In this document: positions 45,691 through 55,114 of the stretch, piece by piece
Position numbering within the stretch: position 1 is the stretch's first letter
Layout: the number at the start of each line of letters is the position of its first letter
Assembly (NCBI GenBank): GCA_951812305.1
Contig: CATOSB010000003.1
Location: 154,001 to 218,000 of the forward strand
DNA length: 64,000 nucleotides
Reading direction: 5' to 3'
Source: an uncultured Paracoccaceae bacterium
GTDB lineage: Bacteria; Pseudomonadota; Alphaproteobacteria; Rhodobacterales; Rhodobacteraceae
Translations under genes and position numbers: made by a program
Notes under the pieces: generated by a model
What the model was told of the DNA's origin: nothing
Seen by the model: only the letters and a program-made list of their open reading frames with translations
The model's database searches: none

Positions 45691-46579
45691 TAATTCTTTG
45701 TAATTACGCGCAATTTGCTCCGAATTCCGGTTCCCACTTTTGCGATTGCGCTCTAGCGATCAGCGCGTCCCAATCGGATTGATGATCCGCGATCCAGTCT
45801 TTTGCGATCTGCTCAAGCTGCTCGGGTGAGTTTTCGCCGTTGTTCATCCGCGTCATCATCACGGACAGATCCGCGACCGGAATTTGCAGCCCATTCATGA
45901 ACGCCATCGCTTTGGGGTTCGCATCTGCAAATCCCTTGTTCACGAGGATGTAATTGTCATTGGACCCAAAGCCGGGGTTGCGTCCATCATCCCATTCTGT
46001 GTCGGTGCTCTGATCGCCGGGCAAAGACGAGAACGGCGCGTTCAGCCAGACCACATCTTTACCTTCCTGCAGGGTACCCATGATCCAGTTAGGCGCCCAG
46101 GTGGTGTAGAGGATCGGCTCCCCGGCCTTGTAGCGTTCGATGGTGTCGGCCATCAGAGCAAAATACTCGCCCTTGTCGTTATTGACGTGGTCGCGCAATT
46201 CGTAGGCATCCAGATGATGCTCGACGACCTTTTCACAGCCCCAGCCGGGATTGCAGCCAGTCAGGTTCGCCTTGCCATCACCGTCAGTGTCAAACAGGGC
46301 TTTGATCGCCGGGGCTTTCAACTGCTCGAGCGCGGTAATCCCGTGCGCCTCGGCCGTGGCCTTGTCGATGAAATAGGCCTGCATTGCATTGGTATACATC
46401 GGGCCAGCCCGGACCAGCGCGTCATCGCCACCCGAGTTGTCGAAAAAATCGTTGTGCAGTGGCCTCCAGTGAACGGCAGTATAATCTGCGTCACCCTGGC
46501 CGATGGATAGGTGAATGGCCGGATAGTTGCCGGTCAGCATTTCATTGTTTTCGTAACCAACCTGAGTTCTGGATAAGCG

Positions 46580-47473
46580 CTATATCTGGTATTCGACCTG
46601 CCTGATTGTTTCCGGCACGGTTATGGGTCCCATTTTAACTTTGGTTTTCCCGAGCATATAGGCTGCGACACACGAGATGAGGTGTACGAATGCGTTGGCA
46701 GGCGATCTGTGTCGAGTGTGTTCCAGTCCCATGCTGGTTTTCAACTTATCGAACAGAGTTTCGATGATGAACCGCCTTCGCAACAGGATTTTGTTCAGGA
46801 TTGGCAGGAGATAGTTTTTCATGTTGCGGCGAATGCCGGTGACGAGGTGGAGGCCACGCTGCCAGAGCCGTTGGAAGAGGGATTTGGAGATATAGCCCTT
46901 ATCAGCAAATATTTTGCCTTCGAGGCCCGCGATCATGGCTTCAAACGGCTTTCGATCATCGACATTACCTGCCGTGATTTTGACGGCCATGATCTCCCCC
47001 TTGTTGTTGATGATTAGATGCAGTTTGAAGCCAAAGAACCAGCCCATTGTGCTGCGACCGCGCTTTGCCAGCCCCTTGAAGACCTTGTTTCGATTAATGC
47101 GGGCATTGTGGCAGACCGCGAGCTTAGTGCTGTCGGCAAAATAGACGCCGGTTTTTTCACCGCTGAAGCAGTGCAGCAGTATGCAAAACGGCACCATTAA
47201 TCTTGGCATGAGGCTGACAAACCGACCATAGCTCGGGAGGGTGCCAAAGCAGTCACGGTATTTCTGCTCAACGCCATAAATCCAATAATGTTTGAAGTCC
47301 TTGAACGGCGACAAGTGAAACAAGACCATGATGAACAGGCTCTCCCCCAGGGTCAGCTTGCCGGAGCGAAGCCTCTGACGACCCGAGGGGATCAACCGGT
47401 GGCGCTCCCAGTCCTCGTAGGTTTTTGCAAAATCATCGAGACAGACAAAAAGTGCGGTGTTAGTGATCGACAT
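46580..47473 (-). CDS. IS982-family transposase
   Basis: About 297 aa ([22 protein letters not shown]...). DDE-fold blocks: [47 protein letters not shown] and [13 protein letters not shown], then [15 protein letters not shown], all IS982 traits. The frame is also open upstream to an ATG at 47515, but homologues start near MSITN. Ends 20 bp inside the left terminal repeat. Intact. Confidence 0.9.
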   Translation of the reverse strand: MSITNTALFVCLDDFAKTYEDWERHRLIPSGRQRLRSGKLTLGESLFIMVLFHLSPFKDFKHYWIYGVEQKYRDCFGTLPSYGRFVSLMPRLMVPFCILLHCFSGEKTGVYFADSTKLAVCHNARINRNKVFKGLAKRGRSTMGWFFGFKLHLIINNKGEIMAVKITAGNVDDRKPFEAMIAGLEGKIFADKGYISKSLFQRLWQRGLHLVTGIRRNMKNYLLPILNKILLRRRFIIETLFDKLKTSMGLEHTRHRSPANAFVHLISCVAAYMLGKTKVKMGPITVPETIRQVEYQI

Positions 47474-47601
47474 GAGTGGCGGTCCATATTGTGTCGCTTT
47501 TGAACCTTGAATCATGGGGCAACGTACCTGGAAACCCCTCTCACCCCATACTAATCACGGGGGCATTCAGGCTGGTCAACACGGGGCAAAAGGTGCGCGC
47601 C

Positions 47602-48042
47602 ATGGAGAACAACTTCCCAATCAACGAAGATCTCGCTTATGAGAAGATCCGGGACCTCATGTTCGACATGATGGAAGAGGACCCCAACCGTTTCTACGCC
47701 CTCACGGATAAGCTCAATGAACTGGCTGCGCTCCCTAAAAGAACCATGACACTTGTGCTCGATCTGATGGCTGCCACTCCCTTTCAGGTGATCATCCCGA
47801 AACACGTACGGAAAAATGACCCTGATACATTCAAAGCAGATCACGAAACCGTTTCAAATGTTCTATTTCTTGGAGAGTTTGGCGGAATTGCCGTTGAACT
47901 GGAGCCAAATGAGGCTTTGAGAGAACCGAGGATCATTTCCATAACAATGGTGGAAATCCCTCATCGCAACCCTCTGCGAAAAAGGGTCAACGAGTATCGT
48001 AAAAAACGAATCAAAAAACTACGAAAAAATTCTGTCGAGTAG
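47602..48042 (+). CDS. Hypothetical protein, passenger gene of the IS982-family element
   Basis: 146 aa, MENNFPINEDLAYEKIRDLMFDMMEEDPNRFY... to a strongly basic tail (RKRVNEYRKKRIKKLRKN). I do not recognise it. The N-terminal half is acidic and helical, the middle has short hydrophobic strands, and the tail could bind nucleic acid. AAAGG lies about 10 nt before the ATG. The gene ends 38 bp inside the right terminal repeat and is divergent from the transposase. Its 3' part is more A-rich than nearby chromosomal genes. Since proX is uninterrupted without it, it arrived with the element. Confidence 0.75.
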   Translation: MENNFPINEDLAYEKIRDLMFDMMEEDPNRFYALTDKLNELAALPKRTMTLVLDLMAATPFQVIIPKHVRKNDPDTFKADHETVSNVLFLGEFGGIAVELEPNEALREPRIISITMVEIPHRNPLRKRVNEYRKKRIKKLRKNSVE

Positions 48043-48257
48043 TGCACTGGTGACGCCAACGTCTTATCCAGAATCGGGGTTAACCAAGCGCGATCAGGCC
48101 TTCCTCGATCACTTCATAAATCAACTGGTGGTCGGTCCGTCCTGTGCTGATGGCCGTCGCTTCCTGCGCGATCACCGGGGCGGCAATCAAACCGGTGGCG
48201 AGCGCCGTGATTGCCAGTTTGGTAATGGAACGTTTCATGTTTTTCTCCCTTGTTGGA

Positions 48258-49202
48258 TCAGTTGGTTGGTTGGTTCGACCGCGCTGCGAACTTCCTTCGC
48301 ATCCAGCCGATTGGGCCTTGCTCCCAAAGACCGCGACCGCCGCGGTCGCGTCGTGAGAAGCCAAAGCCTTGTGTAATTCTGTCGAAAATGATGGCGAGCA
48401 GGACAATGCCCAGCCCGCCGATTGAGGCACGCGCCAGATCAAGTTGGCTGATGCCGACCAGCACCAGCCTGCCAAGCCCCGCGACGGAAATCATGGACGC
48501 GATGACGCTCATCACCAGCGACAGCATCACCGTTTGGTTGACACCGGCCATGATGGTGGGGCGGGCCAGAGGAAGCTCGACGGACCACAGCCGTTTCATC
48601 GGCGACGCCCCAAACGCATCCGCCGCCTCCACCAGATCACTGCGAACCTCGCGCAGGCCAAGATTAGTCAGGCGGATCAATGGCGCGGTGGCGAAAAAGA
48701 CCGTGACGATAACACCGGGTACATTGCCGATGCCGAATAACAGGATCACCGGCACTAGATAGGTGAATGATGGGATCGTTTGCATGAAATCCAACACCGG
48801 GCGCACAATGGCCCAAAGGATATTGATCCGCGCGCACAGGATGCCGAGCGGCAGGCCGATAATCACCGAAATCGAGACAGCGGTGATCAGAACCGCAAAG
48901 CTGGTCATTGCCGGATCCCAGGCACCGATCAGGCCGATGGCCAATAACCCAAAGAACGTGATGATGGCTGTGGCTCGGTTGACGACCTGCCATGCGAAGA
49001 GCGTAAAGAGGACCAGCAGCAAAGTCTGCGGCGTGTCGCGAAGGCCGTCTTCAACAAAATCCAGCGCGACCTTCACTGGCGCTTTGATCGCCTGAAACAC
49101 ACTACGATAATTCGACGTCAGCCAGCGCATGCTGTCATTGGCCCATTCGGTGAGAGGCAGATTGATCGCCGTGAAGGGGTCGAGGAGAATGGACCAGTCC
49201 AT
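48258..49202 (-). CDS. proW: Betaine-type ABC transporter permease (second)
   Basis: 314 aa, ProW/OpuAB-type permease with about six to seven membrane helices (LLLVLFTLFAWQVV, AIITFFGLLAIGLIGAW, FAVLITAVSISVIIGLPLGIL...). The EAA loop reads VEAADAFGASPMKRLWSVELPLARPTIMAGVNQT. ATG 49202 is 4 bp after the previous permease stop. The extra C-terminal basic tail (RRDRGGRGLWEQGP) is unusual. Starts 19 bp before proX. Confidence 0.88.
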   Translation of the reverse strand: MDWSILLDPFTAINLPLTEWANDSMRWLTSNYRSVFQAIKAPVKVALDFVEDGLRDTPQTLLLVLFTLFAWQVVNRATAIITFFGLLAIGLIGAWDPAMTSFAVLITAVSISVIIGLPLGILCARINILWAIVRPVLDFMQTIPSFTYLVPVILLFGIGNVPGVIVTVFFATAPLIRLTNLGLREVRSDLVEAADAFGASPMKRLWSVELPLARPTIMAGVNQTVMLSLVMSVIASMISVAGLGRLVLVGISQLDLARASIGGLGIVLLAIIFDRITQGFGFSRRDRGGRGLWEQGPIGWMRRKFAARSNQPTN

Positions 49203-49206
49203 CGCG

Positions 49207-50076
49207 CTATGCCCCAACCTTGTCGCGCCGCCGGGCAGCGCCAAGCGCCTGCACGTAACGGTCCACCGTGATCGCCGTCAGAACGATCCCGATGCCGCCG
49301 ACCGTGGCGCTGCCGAAATCAAGGCGACCGATGCCCTCCAAAACGATGCGCCCCAGCCCGGCGACGGATATCATCGATGCAACGACGGCCATTGAAAGCG
49401 ACAGCAGAACCGTCTGGTTCAGTCCGGCGAGTATTGTCGGGCGCGCCAGTGGAATCTGGACGCTGAACAACACGCGGGTCGGTCCCGCCCCAAAGGCTCT
49501 GGCAGCCTCGACCAGATCTTCGCGCACCTCGCGGATGCCCAGGTTGGTCAAGCGGATCAGCGGGATGATCGCGAAAAACACCGTGACGATCACGCCCGGC
49601 GTGTCGCCAATGCCAAATAGCATGACAACCGGGACCAGATAGACGAAGGACGGGATGGTCTGCATCAGGTCGAGGACTGGGCGCAGAATGCGGAAGAACG
49701 CATCGCTTCGGGCCGCCAACACGCCTATTGGCAACCCGATGATCACGCAAAGCGTGACCGCCGCGAAGACGATGGAAAGCGTCGTCATTGCGGCTTCCCA
49801 TGCCCCCATTAGGCCAATGAGCGTCAGGCAGACAAAGCCGGTCATTGCCAGTCGCCATCCTGACAGAAGCCAACCGATGATTGCGGCGCCCAAAATGCCG
49901 ATAGTTGGCGGAATGGCCTCCAATCCACCTTGCACGAGTTCAAGAAAGGACTGCACCGGCGCCTTGGCCGCGATAAGCGTGGACCGGCTGTGCCCGACAA
50001 CCCAGTTCAGGCTGGCCTCTGACCATTCGCCAAACGGCAGCGTGAAATAATCAAAGGGATTGAGAGCCGGGTCCAT
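49207..50076 (-). CDS. proW: Betaine-type ABC transporter permease (first)
   Basis: 289 aa, homologous to the next gene (shared QTIPSFVYLVPVVMLFGIG and EAARAFGAGPTRVLFSVQIPLARPTILAGLNQT). Two permease genes in tandem suggest a heterodimeric channel, or a duplication followed by divergence. Each has a periplasmic-side N-terminal extension (NPFDYFTLPFGEWSEASLNWVV) seen in ProW proteins. Confidence 0.88.
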   Translation of the reverse strand: MDPALNPFDYFTLPFGEWSEASLNWVVGHSRSTLIAAKAPVQSFLELVQGGLEAIPPTIGILGAAIIGWLLSGWRLAMTGFVCLTLIGLMGAWEAAMTTLSIVFAAVTLCVIIGLPIGVLAARSDAFFRILRPVLDLMQTIPSFVYLVPVVMLFGIGDTPGVIVTVFFAIIPLIRLTNLGIREVREDLVEAARAFGAGPTRVLFSVQIPLARPTILAGLNQTVLLSLSMAVVASMISVAGLGRIVLEGIGRLDFGSATVGGIGIVLTAITVDRYVQALGAARRRDKVGA

Positions 50077-50078
50077 GC

Positions 50079-51122
50079 CTATCTGCGCCCCAGATCGCGA
50101 CTGACGGTATCCAATATTTCCGCCGACCCGACCCGACCAATCGATGTATTGCCGTCGCGGATTGCGATATACGCCACATCGCCTTTCAGCATTTCGATCA
50201 GGGTTGGCAATGGCGTGTCCGGTCCAACAACGGGCGCATCGGCGGCGACATCTCCAGCGGTCGCGATCTCTGACGCCGAAATGTATTTCAGCGTCGAGAT
50301 CGAACTGACAAAGCGGGCGACATAATCAGTTTCTGGGCGCAGAACGATCGCCTCCGGAGTCCCGGTCTGGTCGATCTTGCCATCCTTCATGATGGCGATC
50401 CGATTGCCCATCTTCATCGCCTCATCAAGATCATGGGTGATGAACAGCGTGGTCTTCTTCAGATCCCGCGACAGCGCCAGGAATTCATCCTGAAGGTCGT
50501 TTCGGATCAGCGGGTCAAGCGCGCTGAAGGGCTCGTCCATCAACAGGATGTCAGGGTCGGCAGCCAATGCCCTTGCCAGACCGACACGCTGTTGCATCCC
50601 GCCTGAAAGCTGATCGGGATACCGATCACCCCAACCGCCCAGACCGACGCGTTGCAACGCATCGTCTGCGGCAGTCTTGCGCGCGGCCTTCGGGACCTTT
50701 TGCACCTCCAGACCAAACGCAACGTTCTCCGAGATTGTCTTGTGCGGCCAAAGCGCCATATGTTGGAACACCATGCCGATGGTCCGCGCCCGAAGTTCGC
50801 GCAGTTCCTTGGGATTGAGGCCCATCACATCGCGCCCTTCGACGTGAACCTGACCGTCGGTTGGTTCGATCAGGCGATTGACGTGGCGAATAATGGTGGA
50901 TTTGCCGGACCCGGACAGCCCCATGATGCAGAAAATTTCGCCCTCTGCGACCGAGAAACTGGCATCCGCAACGCCGATGACACAGCCAAATCGGTCCAGC
51001 GCGGCTTCTTTGTCGACCTCGCCAGCCTTGGCCGCAATCAGCGCCTCTTGCGCGCGATCGCCGAAAATCTTCCAAAGATTGCGGCACTCAATCGCGCTTT
51101 GGCCGTCTGTTTCGCGTGTCAT
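50079..51122 (-). CDS. proV: Betaine-type ABC transporter ATPase
   Basis: About 347 aa. Walker A GLSGSGKST, Q-loop FQHMALWPH, signature LSGGMQQRVGLARAL, Walker B DILLMDEPFSALD, and switch His in FITHDLDEAMKMG. A C-terminal region (VARFVSSISTLKYISASEI...VAYIAIRDGNTSIGRVGSAEILDTV) corresponds to the CBS-type regulatory part of ProV/OpuAA that senses ionic strength. Chosen ATG 51122; a 20-residue upstream extension is possible. First gene of proV-proW-proW-proX, divergent from a LysR gene. Confidence 0.9.
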   Translation of the reverse strand: MTRETDGQSAIECRNLWKIFGDRAQEALIAAKAGEVDKEAALDRFGCVIGVADASFSVAEGEIFCIMGLSGSGKSTIIRHVNRLIEPTDGQVHVEGRDVMGLNPKELRELRARTIGMVFQHMALWPHKTISENVAFGLEVQKVPKAARKTAADDALQRVGLGGWGDRYPDQLSGGMQQRVGLARALAADPDILLMDEPFSALDPLIRNDLQDEFLALSRDLKKTTLFITHDLDEAMKMGNRIAIMKDGKIDQTGTPEAIVLRPETDYVARFVSSISTLKYISASEIATAGDVAADAPVVGPDTPLPTLIEMLKGDVAYIAIRDGNTSIGRVGSAEILDTVSRDLGRR

Positions 51123-51264
51123 CTGGTGTAAATCCGCCCCATGCTTGAGTGACTCTTGCACAAAGACGCGCCTTCCCCTCATTGAAAAAAACTGACCCCT
51201 TGCGTAACCTCAGATTACGCAAAGCTCCGGCTTTGAGGTGCAATATACCGAATGGAGCGCCGAT

Positions 51265-51430
51265 TTGGTCCAAGGATTTCGAAAACTTCCACCGCCTAAG
51301 TCGCTGCTGGCTTTCGAAGCTTCTGCGCGCAACCTGAGCTTCACCGAAGCCGCCAAGGAAATGAATGTCACCCGAGTCGCCGTATCGCGTCAGGTGCGCC
51401 AACTCGAATTGCATCTTGGGTACGAGCTGT
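51265..51430 (+). pseudogene. LysR-family regulator, N-terminal fragment cut by IS256
   Basis: About 55 codons survive from a TTG at 51265 (GGAG 7 nt upstream): LPPPKSLLAFEASARNLSFTEAAKEMNVTRVAVSRQVRQLELHLGYEL, the GcvA-like winged helix-turn-helix. The frame stops on entering the IS at 51431. The effector domain is missing. Its divergent position suggests it once controlled the betaine importer. Confidence 0.88.
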
Positions 51431-52816
51431 GAGTTATTGTCAAATCTGGTGTTTGCGGGATCTTTCATGCGGCGGCGGTTTCGGTCTGGGTTTGCTTGAT
51501 GCCGTCTTTGAAATTGACGCCTTGGATGACGTCGGCGAGATGATTGAAGCCGCGAAGTTTGCGCCAGTTTTGTTCGGCGCACTGCCCCAGTTTGAAGATC
51601 ATGTGGAGCATGCCGTCGCGGGCCAGACAGCCCTTTGAGCGCTTGGTGCGATGACGGATCGTGGCAAAGGCGGATTCAATTGGATTGGTCGTTCGGATGC
51701 TTTGCCAATGCATTGCGGGAAAATCGTAGAATGCCAGCAGTTCGGTTCGATCTTTCTGAAGCGAGGCGGTGGCTTTGGGGTACTTGTCTTCAAACGTTTT
51801 CACGAAGAGATCGAACGCTTGTTCAGCTGACTTGCGCGTTTCAGCGCGCCAGATATCGTGCAGCATCGTTTTGGCTTTTGGCTGGGTGGACTTGGGAAAA
51901 CAGTTGAGGACGTTGCCCGTCTTATGCACCCAGCAGCGTTGTTGAGGTGTGCCCGGATAGGTTTCTTCAAGAGCGGCCCAGAATCCCAGAGCACCGTCTC
52001 CGATGGCCAATTTTGGAGTGTTGAGACCGCGTTCTCTGAGGCCGATTAGAACCTCCCTCCAGCTCTGTGTGCTTTCACGAGTGCCGTCCTCGATTGCCAG
52101 AAATTGTTTCTGACCACGGGTATTTACGCCGATCACGACCAGCGCGCGCAACTTGTGATCCTCGCCGCGTAAGCCACTGTGAATACCGTCGGCCCAGATG
52201 TAGACCCACTCGTCTTGGGACAGGTCTGCGGTGCGCCACGCCCTGTATTCAGCGGCCCATTCGGCCTTCAATCTGGCAACTGTTTTGGCCGAAAATCCGG
52301 TGGCATTAGCCCCGAGCAAACCCTTCAGCGCCGTTCCCATTTCGCCAGTGGAAATGCCTTTGAGGTAGAGCCAGGGGATCGCAGCCTGCAGCGTCTTGGT
52401 CTTGCGCACGTAGGGCGGTACGAGCGCGGAGCGGAAACTCACTGGCTTGCCGGTTTTCGAGCGTATCTTTGGAATCTCTACGGTCACAGGTCCAACACCC
52501 GTTTGGATTTCACGGGCGGGATGACTGCCATTACGTACCACCCCGGCGCGCCCGTCTGGTGTTTTGAGGTGAGCAAAGCGATCCATCAATTCCGCAAGCT
52601 CAGTTTGAACGGCGGCTTGGATCAGAGCCTGCGCGCCCGTGCGCAAAAGCTCAGTCAACGGATCAAGGCTGACCTCTCGACCGGCAAATTCAACGATGTT
52701 AGTCTCGTCCATGGTGGTGCGTCCTTCTTGGGTCGGATTGGGTTTTTGCAAAAACAATCCAAACAGATGCACCGCCAACACTCAAACCACGCGAACACCA
52801 GATTCAGCCATAACTC
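51431..52816 (-). mobile_element. IS256-family element without target duplication
   Basis: 1386 bp with imperfect ~27-bp terminal repeats starting GAGTTATTGTCAAATCTGG (left) and GAGTTATGGCTGAATCTGG (right, reverse complement), about 22 of 27 matching. The flanks CGAGCTGT and CTTTTGGC share no 8-9 bp repeat, although IS256 normally makes one. The left flank is a truncated lysR and the right a truncated VWA gene, so this is a junction of two once-separate regions. Confidence 0.9.
51465..52712 (-). CDS. IS256 (Mutator-type) transposase
   Basis: About 415 aa from ATG 52712 (AAGGA 9 nt upstream). Mutator-type DDE blocks: YIWADGIHSGLRGEDHKLRALVVIGV, AIGDGALGFWAALEETYPGTPQQRCWVHKTGNVLN, and TTNPIESAFATIRHRTKRSKGCL with the final Glu. 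Intact, with a normal C-terminus. Confidence 0.93.
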   Translation of the reverse strand: MDETNIVEFAGREVSLDPLTELLRTGAQALIQAAVQTELAELMDRFAHLKTPDGRAGVVRNGSHPAREIQTGVGPVTVEIPKIRSKTGKPVSFRSALVPPYVRKTKTLQAAIPWLYLKGISTGEMGTALKGLLGANATGFSAKTVARLKAEWAAEYRAWRTADLSQDEWVYIWADGIHSGLRGEDHKLRALVVIGVNTRGQKQFLAIEDGTRESTQSWREVLIGLRERGLNTPKLAIGDGALGFWAALEETYPGTPQQRCWVHKTGNVLNCFPKSTQPKAKTMLHDIWRAETRKSAEQAFDLFVKTFEDKYPKATASLQKDRTELLAFYDFPAMHWQSIRTTNPIESAFATIRHRTKRSKGCLARDGMLHMIFKLGQCAEQNWRKLRGFNHLADVIQGVNFKDGIKQTQTETAAA

Positions 52817-53766
52817 CTTTTGGCCCGGTTGGTGGCATGGATCGCGGCCACCAGTCGCTGGGTCGGATCATTGCGGCCAAAACAGCTGGTCAGTTCAATC
52901 CGGGCGTTGTGATAGACCACCCCGATCGCGCCCGCGTTCAGATTTACGCAATACTGATATCGCGCCAGTTCTGCCTCAGCCTCCTTGATCGCGTTCAACT
53001 GCTTGCGCAGGGCCGCCGCGTCTTTGGCCGGATAATACGTGCCACCCGCAGCGTTTGCGATAGCCTCCAGTTGCGCCGCCGTTTCGGCGTCAACGTCAAA
53101 GCCGATGGTATTGACAACGGTCTGAACACCAGCTCCAAAAAGCGCACCTGCAGCGGCCACGGGATTGCCATCACAGGTCTCTTCCCCGTCCGAGATCAGA
53201 TAGACAACAGGTGCAAGATCGCCCTCACGCGGTGGCCGCAGGTCAGCGATGATTTCAGACGAGTATTCCAGCACCCCGCCCAGCGGTGTCCAACCGGTTG
53301 GGGACAGATCCCGGATACTGTCCTCTAGTTTACGGCGGCTCGCGCCGAAATCATGCACCAGCTCGGATGCGGCGCAGGATTCTGCCTTGCCATCCGCCTT
53401 GTTGTTGCCGCGATGACCATAGACAACCAGCCCGACCTTTACCTCAATCGGCAGGTCACGCAAAAACGCCAGCGCTTCCCGCTTCGCCGCTTTCATCTTG
53501 GTCTCGCCCCCAACCTGCCCGGCCATGGAACCAGAGGCGTCAATCGCCAGTATCATGTGGCTGGTCGGACGGGCGGAAATCGGCGTGGTCGGGCGCTTGC
53601 ATTCTTCAAGCGTATAGTCCGCGACCTTGATCGTGCAGCTTTCCAGATCCATCGGGTGGTCTGCGACGATCTCCTCATAGAATGCGTCACAGTCGACGGT
53701 CGATTCCTGCGCAAACCCAGGCGCGCCGACCGCCGCGAGGACAATTGAAAGTGTTAAAAATCGCAT
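52817..53766 (-). pseudogene. VWA-domain secreted protein, 3' end replaced by IS256
   Basis: About 316 native residues from ATG 53766. Signal peptide MRFLTLSIVLAAVGAPGFAQ, then a von Willebrand A domain with the metal site DASGSMAG near residue 83 and a Thr/Asp pair (LSPTGWTPLGG; LISDGEETCDGNP). The reading frame crosses into the IS and stops after four foreign codons (RSYG). How much of the C-terminus is lost is unknown. It may have been a periplasmic adhesion or metal-dependent binding protein. Confidence 0.82.
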
Positions 53767-53920
53767 ACGTACCGACCCCCGAAAACTCACGAATATCAAG
53801 TCAGGCTAGTCAATGTCCGTGAACAAGTAAACGCCAGCACTCGGTGTGTTTTTACGGCATGGGTATTGGGCCGAACAATTGTCCGATCACATCAACCGGC
53901 CAGCAGGTTGAGCACACCAG

Positions 53921-54844
53921 TTACGTCTCCCGCCGCAACGCCTGCGCCATGCAATGTATCCCGCCGCCCGTCTTAGAAATCTCTGACATATCCACCTCAG
54001 CCACCTCAAATCCGCGTGCCTTCAGCTTGCCTGCCAGATCCTGAGAATGGCTGGGCAGAATAACCCGGTCCCCACCCAGCGACATGAAGTTGCAGCCCAG
54101 GTCCATCGTGTCGCGGAACGGCACGTCGATGATCTGGTGGCCCTTGGCCTTCAACCACTCGACAATCCCCGGTTCCGTGCAATCCAGACAGACCGCCGTC
54201 AGCCTCTCCGCCACCGGCACCACCATCAGGTCGATATGCACGTAATAGGGGTCGAAGAATGCGCGACGCACCTCCCAGCCCTCGGCCTCAAACCAGTCGG
54301 CAACCTGATCGGCGCCTTCCTCCTGCGTGCGCTCGCCACCGCAGCCCAAGAGCAGCACGCCTTCCTCGAGCACATTGAAATCGCCGCCTTCAAACGTGCC
54401 CGCCGTCACCATGTCATAGATCGGGATGCCAAGGCGTTCATAGTTGCGGATTGCGGCATAGTTCTCGCCGCGCCGCCACCAGTTCGCCATCGCGGTGATC
54501 ACCGCGCCATAGGGCGTCATGAACGAACTGTCCCGAGTATAGACCTGCATCGGCAGTTCAGGCTCCGGCCCAGCCCAATGGATGTTCACCCCGAAATGCT
54601 CATAAGCGGCAACCAGTTCCGCATGTTGCGCCTGCGCAATCTGAATGTTGCACGGGCTGTCGCGCAGGTATTTCCGTGAAAGCGATGACGTCGCCAGATG
54701 GCGCAGAGATGCCGGTGACCCAAGCAGAACATCGGTCAGCCGACCGGTCTCATCCTTCCAGCCCCAATCCGAAAGCTTCGGCGTTCCACCGCCGGCGCGC
54801 CGCCGCTGTAAGGTGAAAGTATCGGGTGTGTTTTGAACATTCAT
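53921..54844 (-). CDS. Dimethylargininase/amidinotransferase-family hydrolase
   Basis: 307 aa of the guanidino-group-modifying superfamily. FEGGDFNVLEEGVLLLGCGGERTQEEGADQV gives the acidic substrate residues, YYVHIDLMVVPVAERLTAVC the catalytic His region, and GGGIHCMAQALRRE near the C-terminus the nucleophilic Cys. Family members hydrolyse N-dimethylarginine, arginine or related amidino compounds to citrulline and an amine. The exact substrate is undecided. Complete, with ATG 54844. Confidence 0.83.
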   Translation of the reverse strand: MNVQNTPDTFTLQRRRAGGGTPKLSDWGWKDETGRLTDVLLGSPASLRHLATSSLSRKYLRDSPCNIQIAQAQHAELVAAYEHFGVNIHWAGPEPELPMQVYTRDSSFMTPYGAVITAMANWWRRGENYAAIRNYERLGIPIYDMVTAGTFEGGDFNVLEEGVLLLGCGGERTQEEGADQVADWFEAEGWEVRRAFFDPYYVHIDLMVVPVAERLTAVCLDCTEPGIVEWLKAKGHQIIDVPFRDTMDLGCNFMSLGGDRVILPSHSQDLAGKLKARGFEVAEVDMSEISKTGGGIHCMAQALRRET

Positions 54845-54929
54845 TGGCCTGATTCCGCGCAAGTGACTTAGAAAACTCTGTCAGATTACGCGTGACTTGG
54901 GAAACAAATTTGGCCGAAGACCAAAAAGG

Positions 54930-55114
54930 TTAAAGCGCCGCCAAGGCCAGATACGCCACCAAGGAAGCCCCAAGCGCCGTGCCCATAGGAAATTTCTTGG
55001 ACGTCCAGCTTTCCCAACCCGGGGTCATGTTCACCACAATGGGGATCATCCGCACCACCCGGTGCAGGAAGAAGGCCAGAATTGTCATCACGGCGAGGAT
55101 CATCATGAAATAAG
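54930..55114 (-). pseudogene. Membrane protein C-terminal remnant at IS66 copy 4
   Basis: About 60 native codons (YFMMILAVMTILAFFLHRVVRMIPIVV...FPMGTALGASLVAYLALAAL) end at 54930, with two hydrophobic helices. The 5' part is absent beyond the element. It is faintly like the last helices of an A24 prepilin peptidase (a basic/proline loop, then PMGTALG), but this is weak and I leave it unnamed. Confidence 0.5.

Larger units (their letters stand above)
46560..48080 (-). mobile_element. IS982-family element with an extra gene
   Basis: 1521 bp with related ends ACCTGAGTTCTGGATAAG (left) and ACCCCGATTCTGGATAAG (right, reverse complement), matching at 14 of 18 positions, and a target duplication TAACCA (46554-46559, 48081-48086; one more A may belong to it). 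Usual IS982 members are about 1 kb with a single gene. This one holds a transposase plus a divergent 146-codon gene inside the same terminal repeats. The boundaries are confirmed by clean restoration of proX. Confidence 0.85.
45704..48238 (-). pseudogene. proX: Betaine-type ABC substrate-binding protein gene split by an IS982-family element
   Basis: The 5' part (48238 to 48081) has a signal peptide (MKRSITKLAITALATGLIAAPVIA) and about 52 residues. The 3' part (46559 to 45704) has about 284 residues of an OpuAC/ProX fold, including DADYTAVHWRPLHN and the aromatic-rich ILYTTWAPNWI expected for a quaternary-amine cage. Removing 46560-48080 and one TAACCA restores IALGYENNEMLTG in frame, so the gene was whole before insertion. 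AAGGGAG precedes the start. Loss of the binding protein should silence the importer. Confidence 0.9.
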
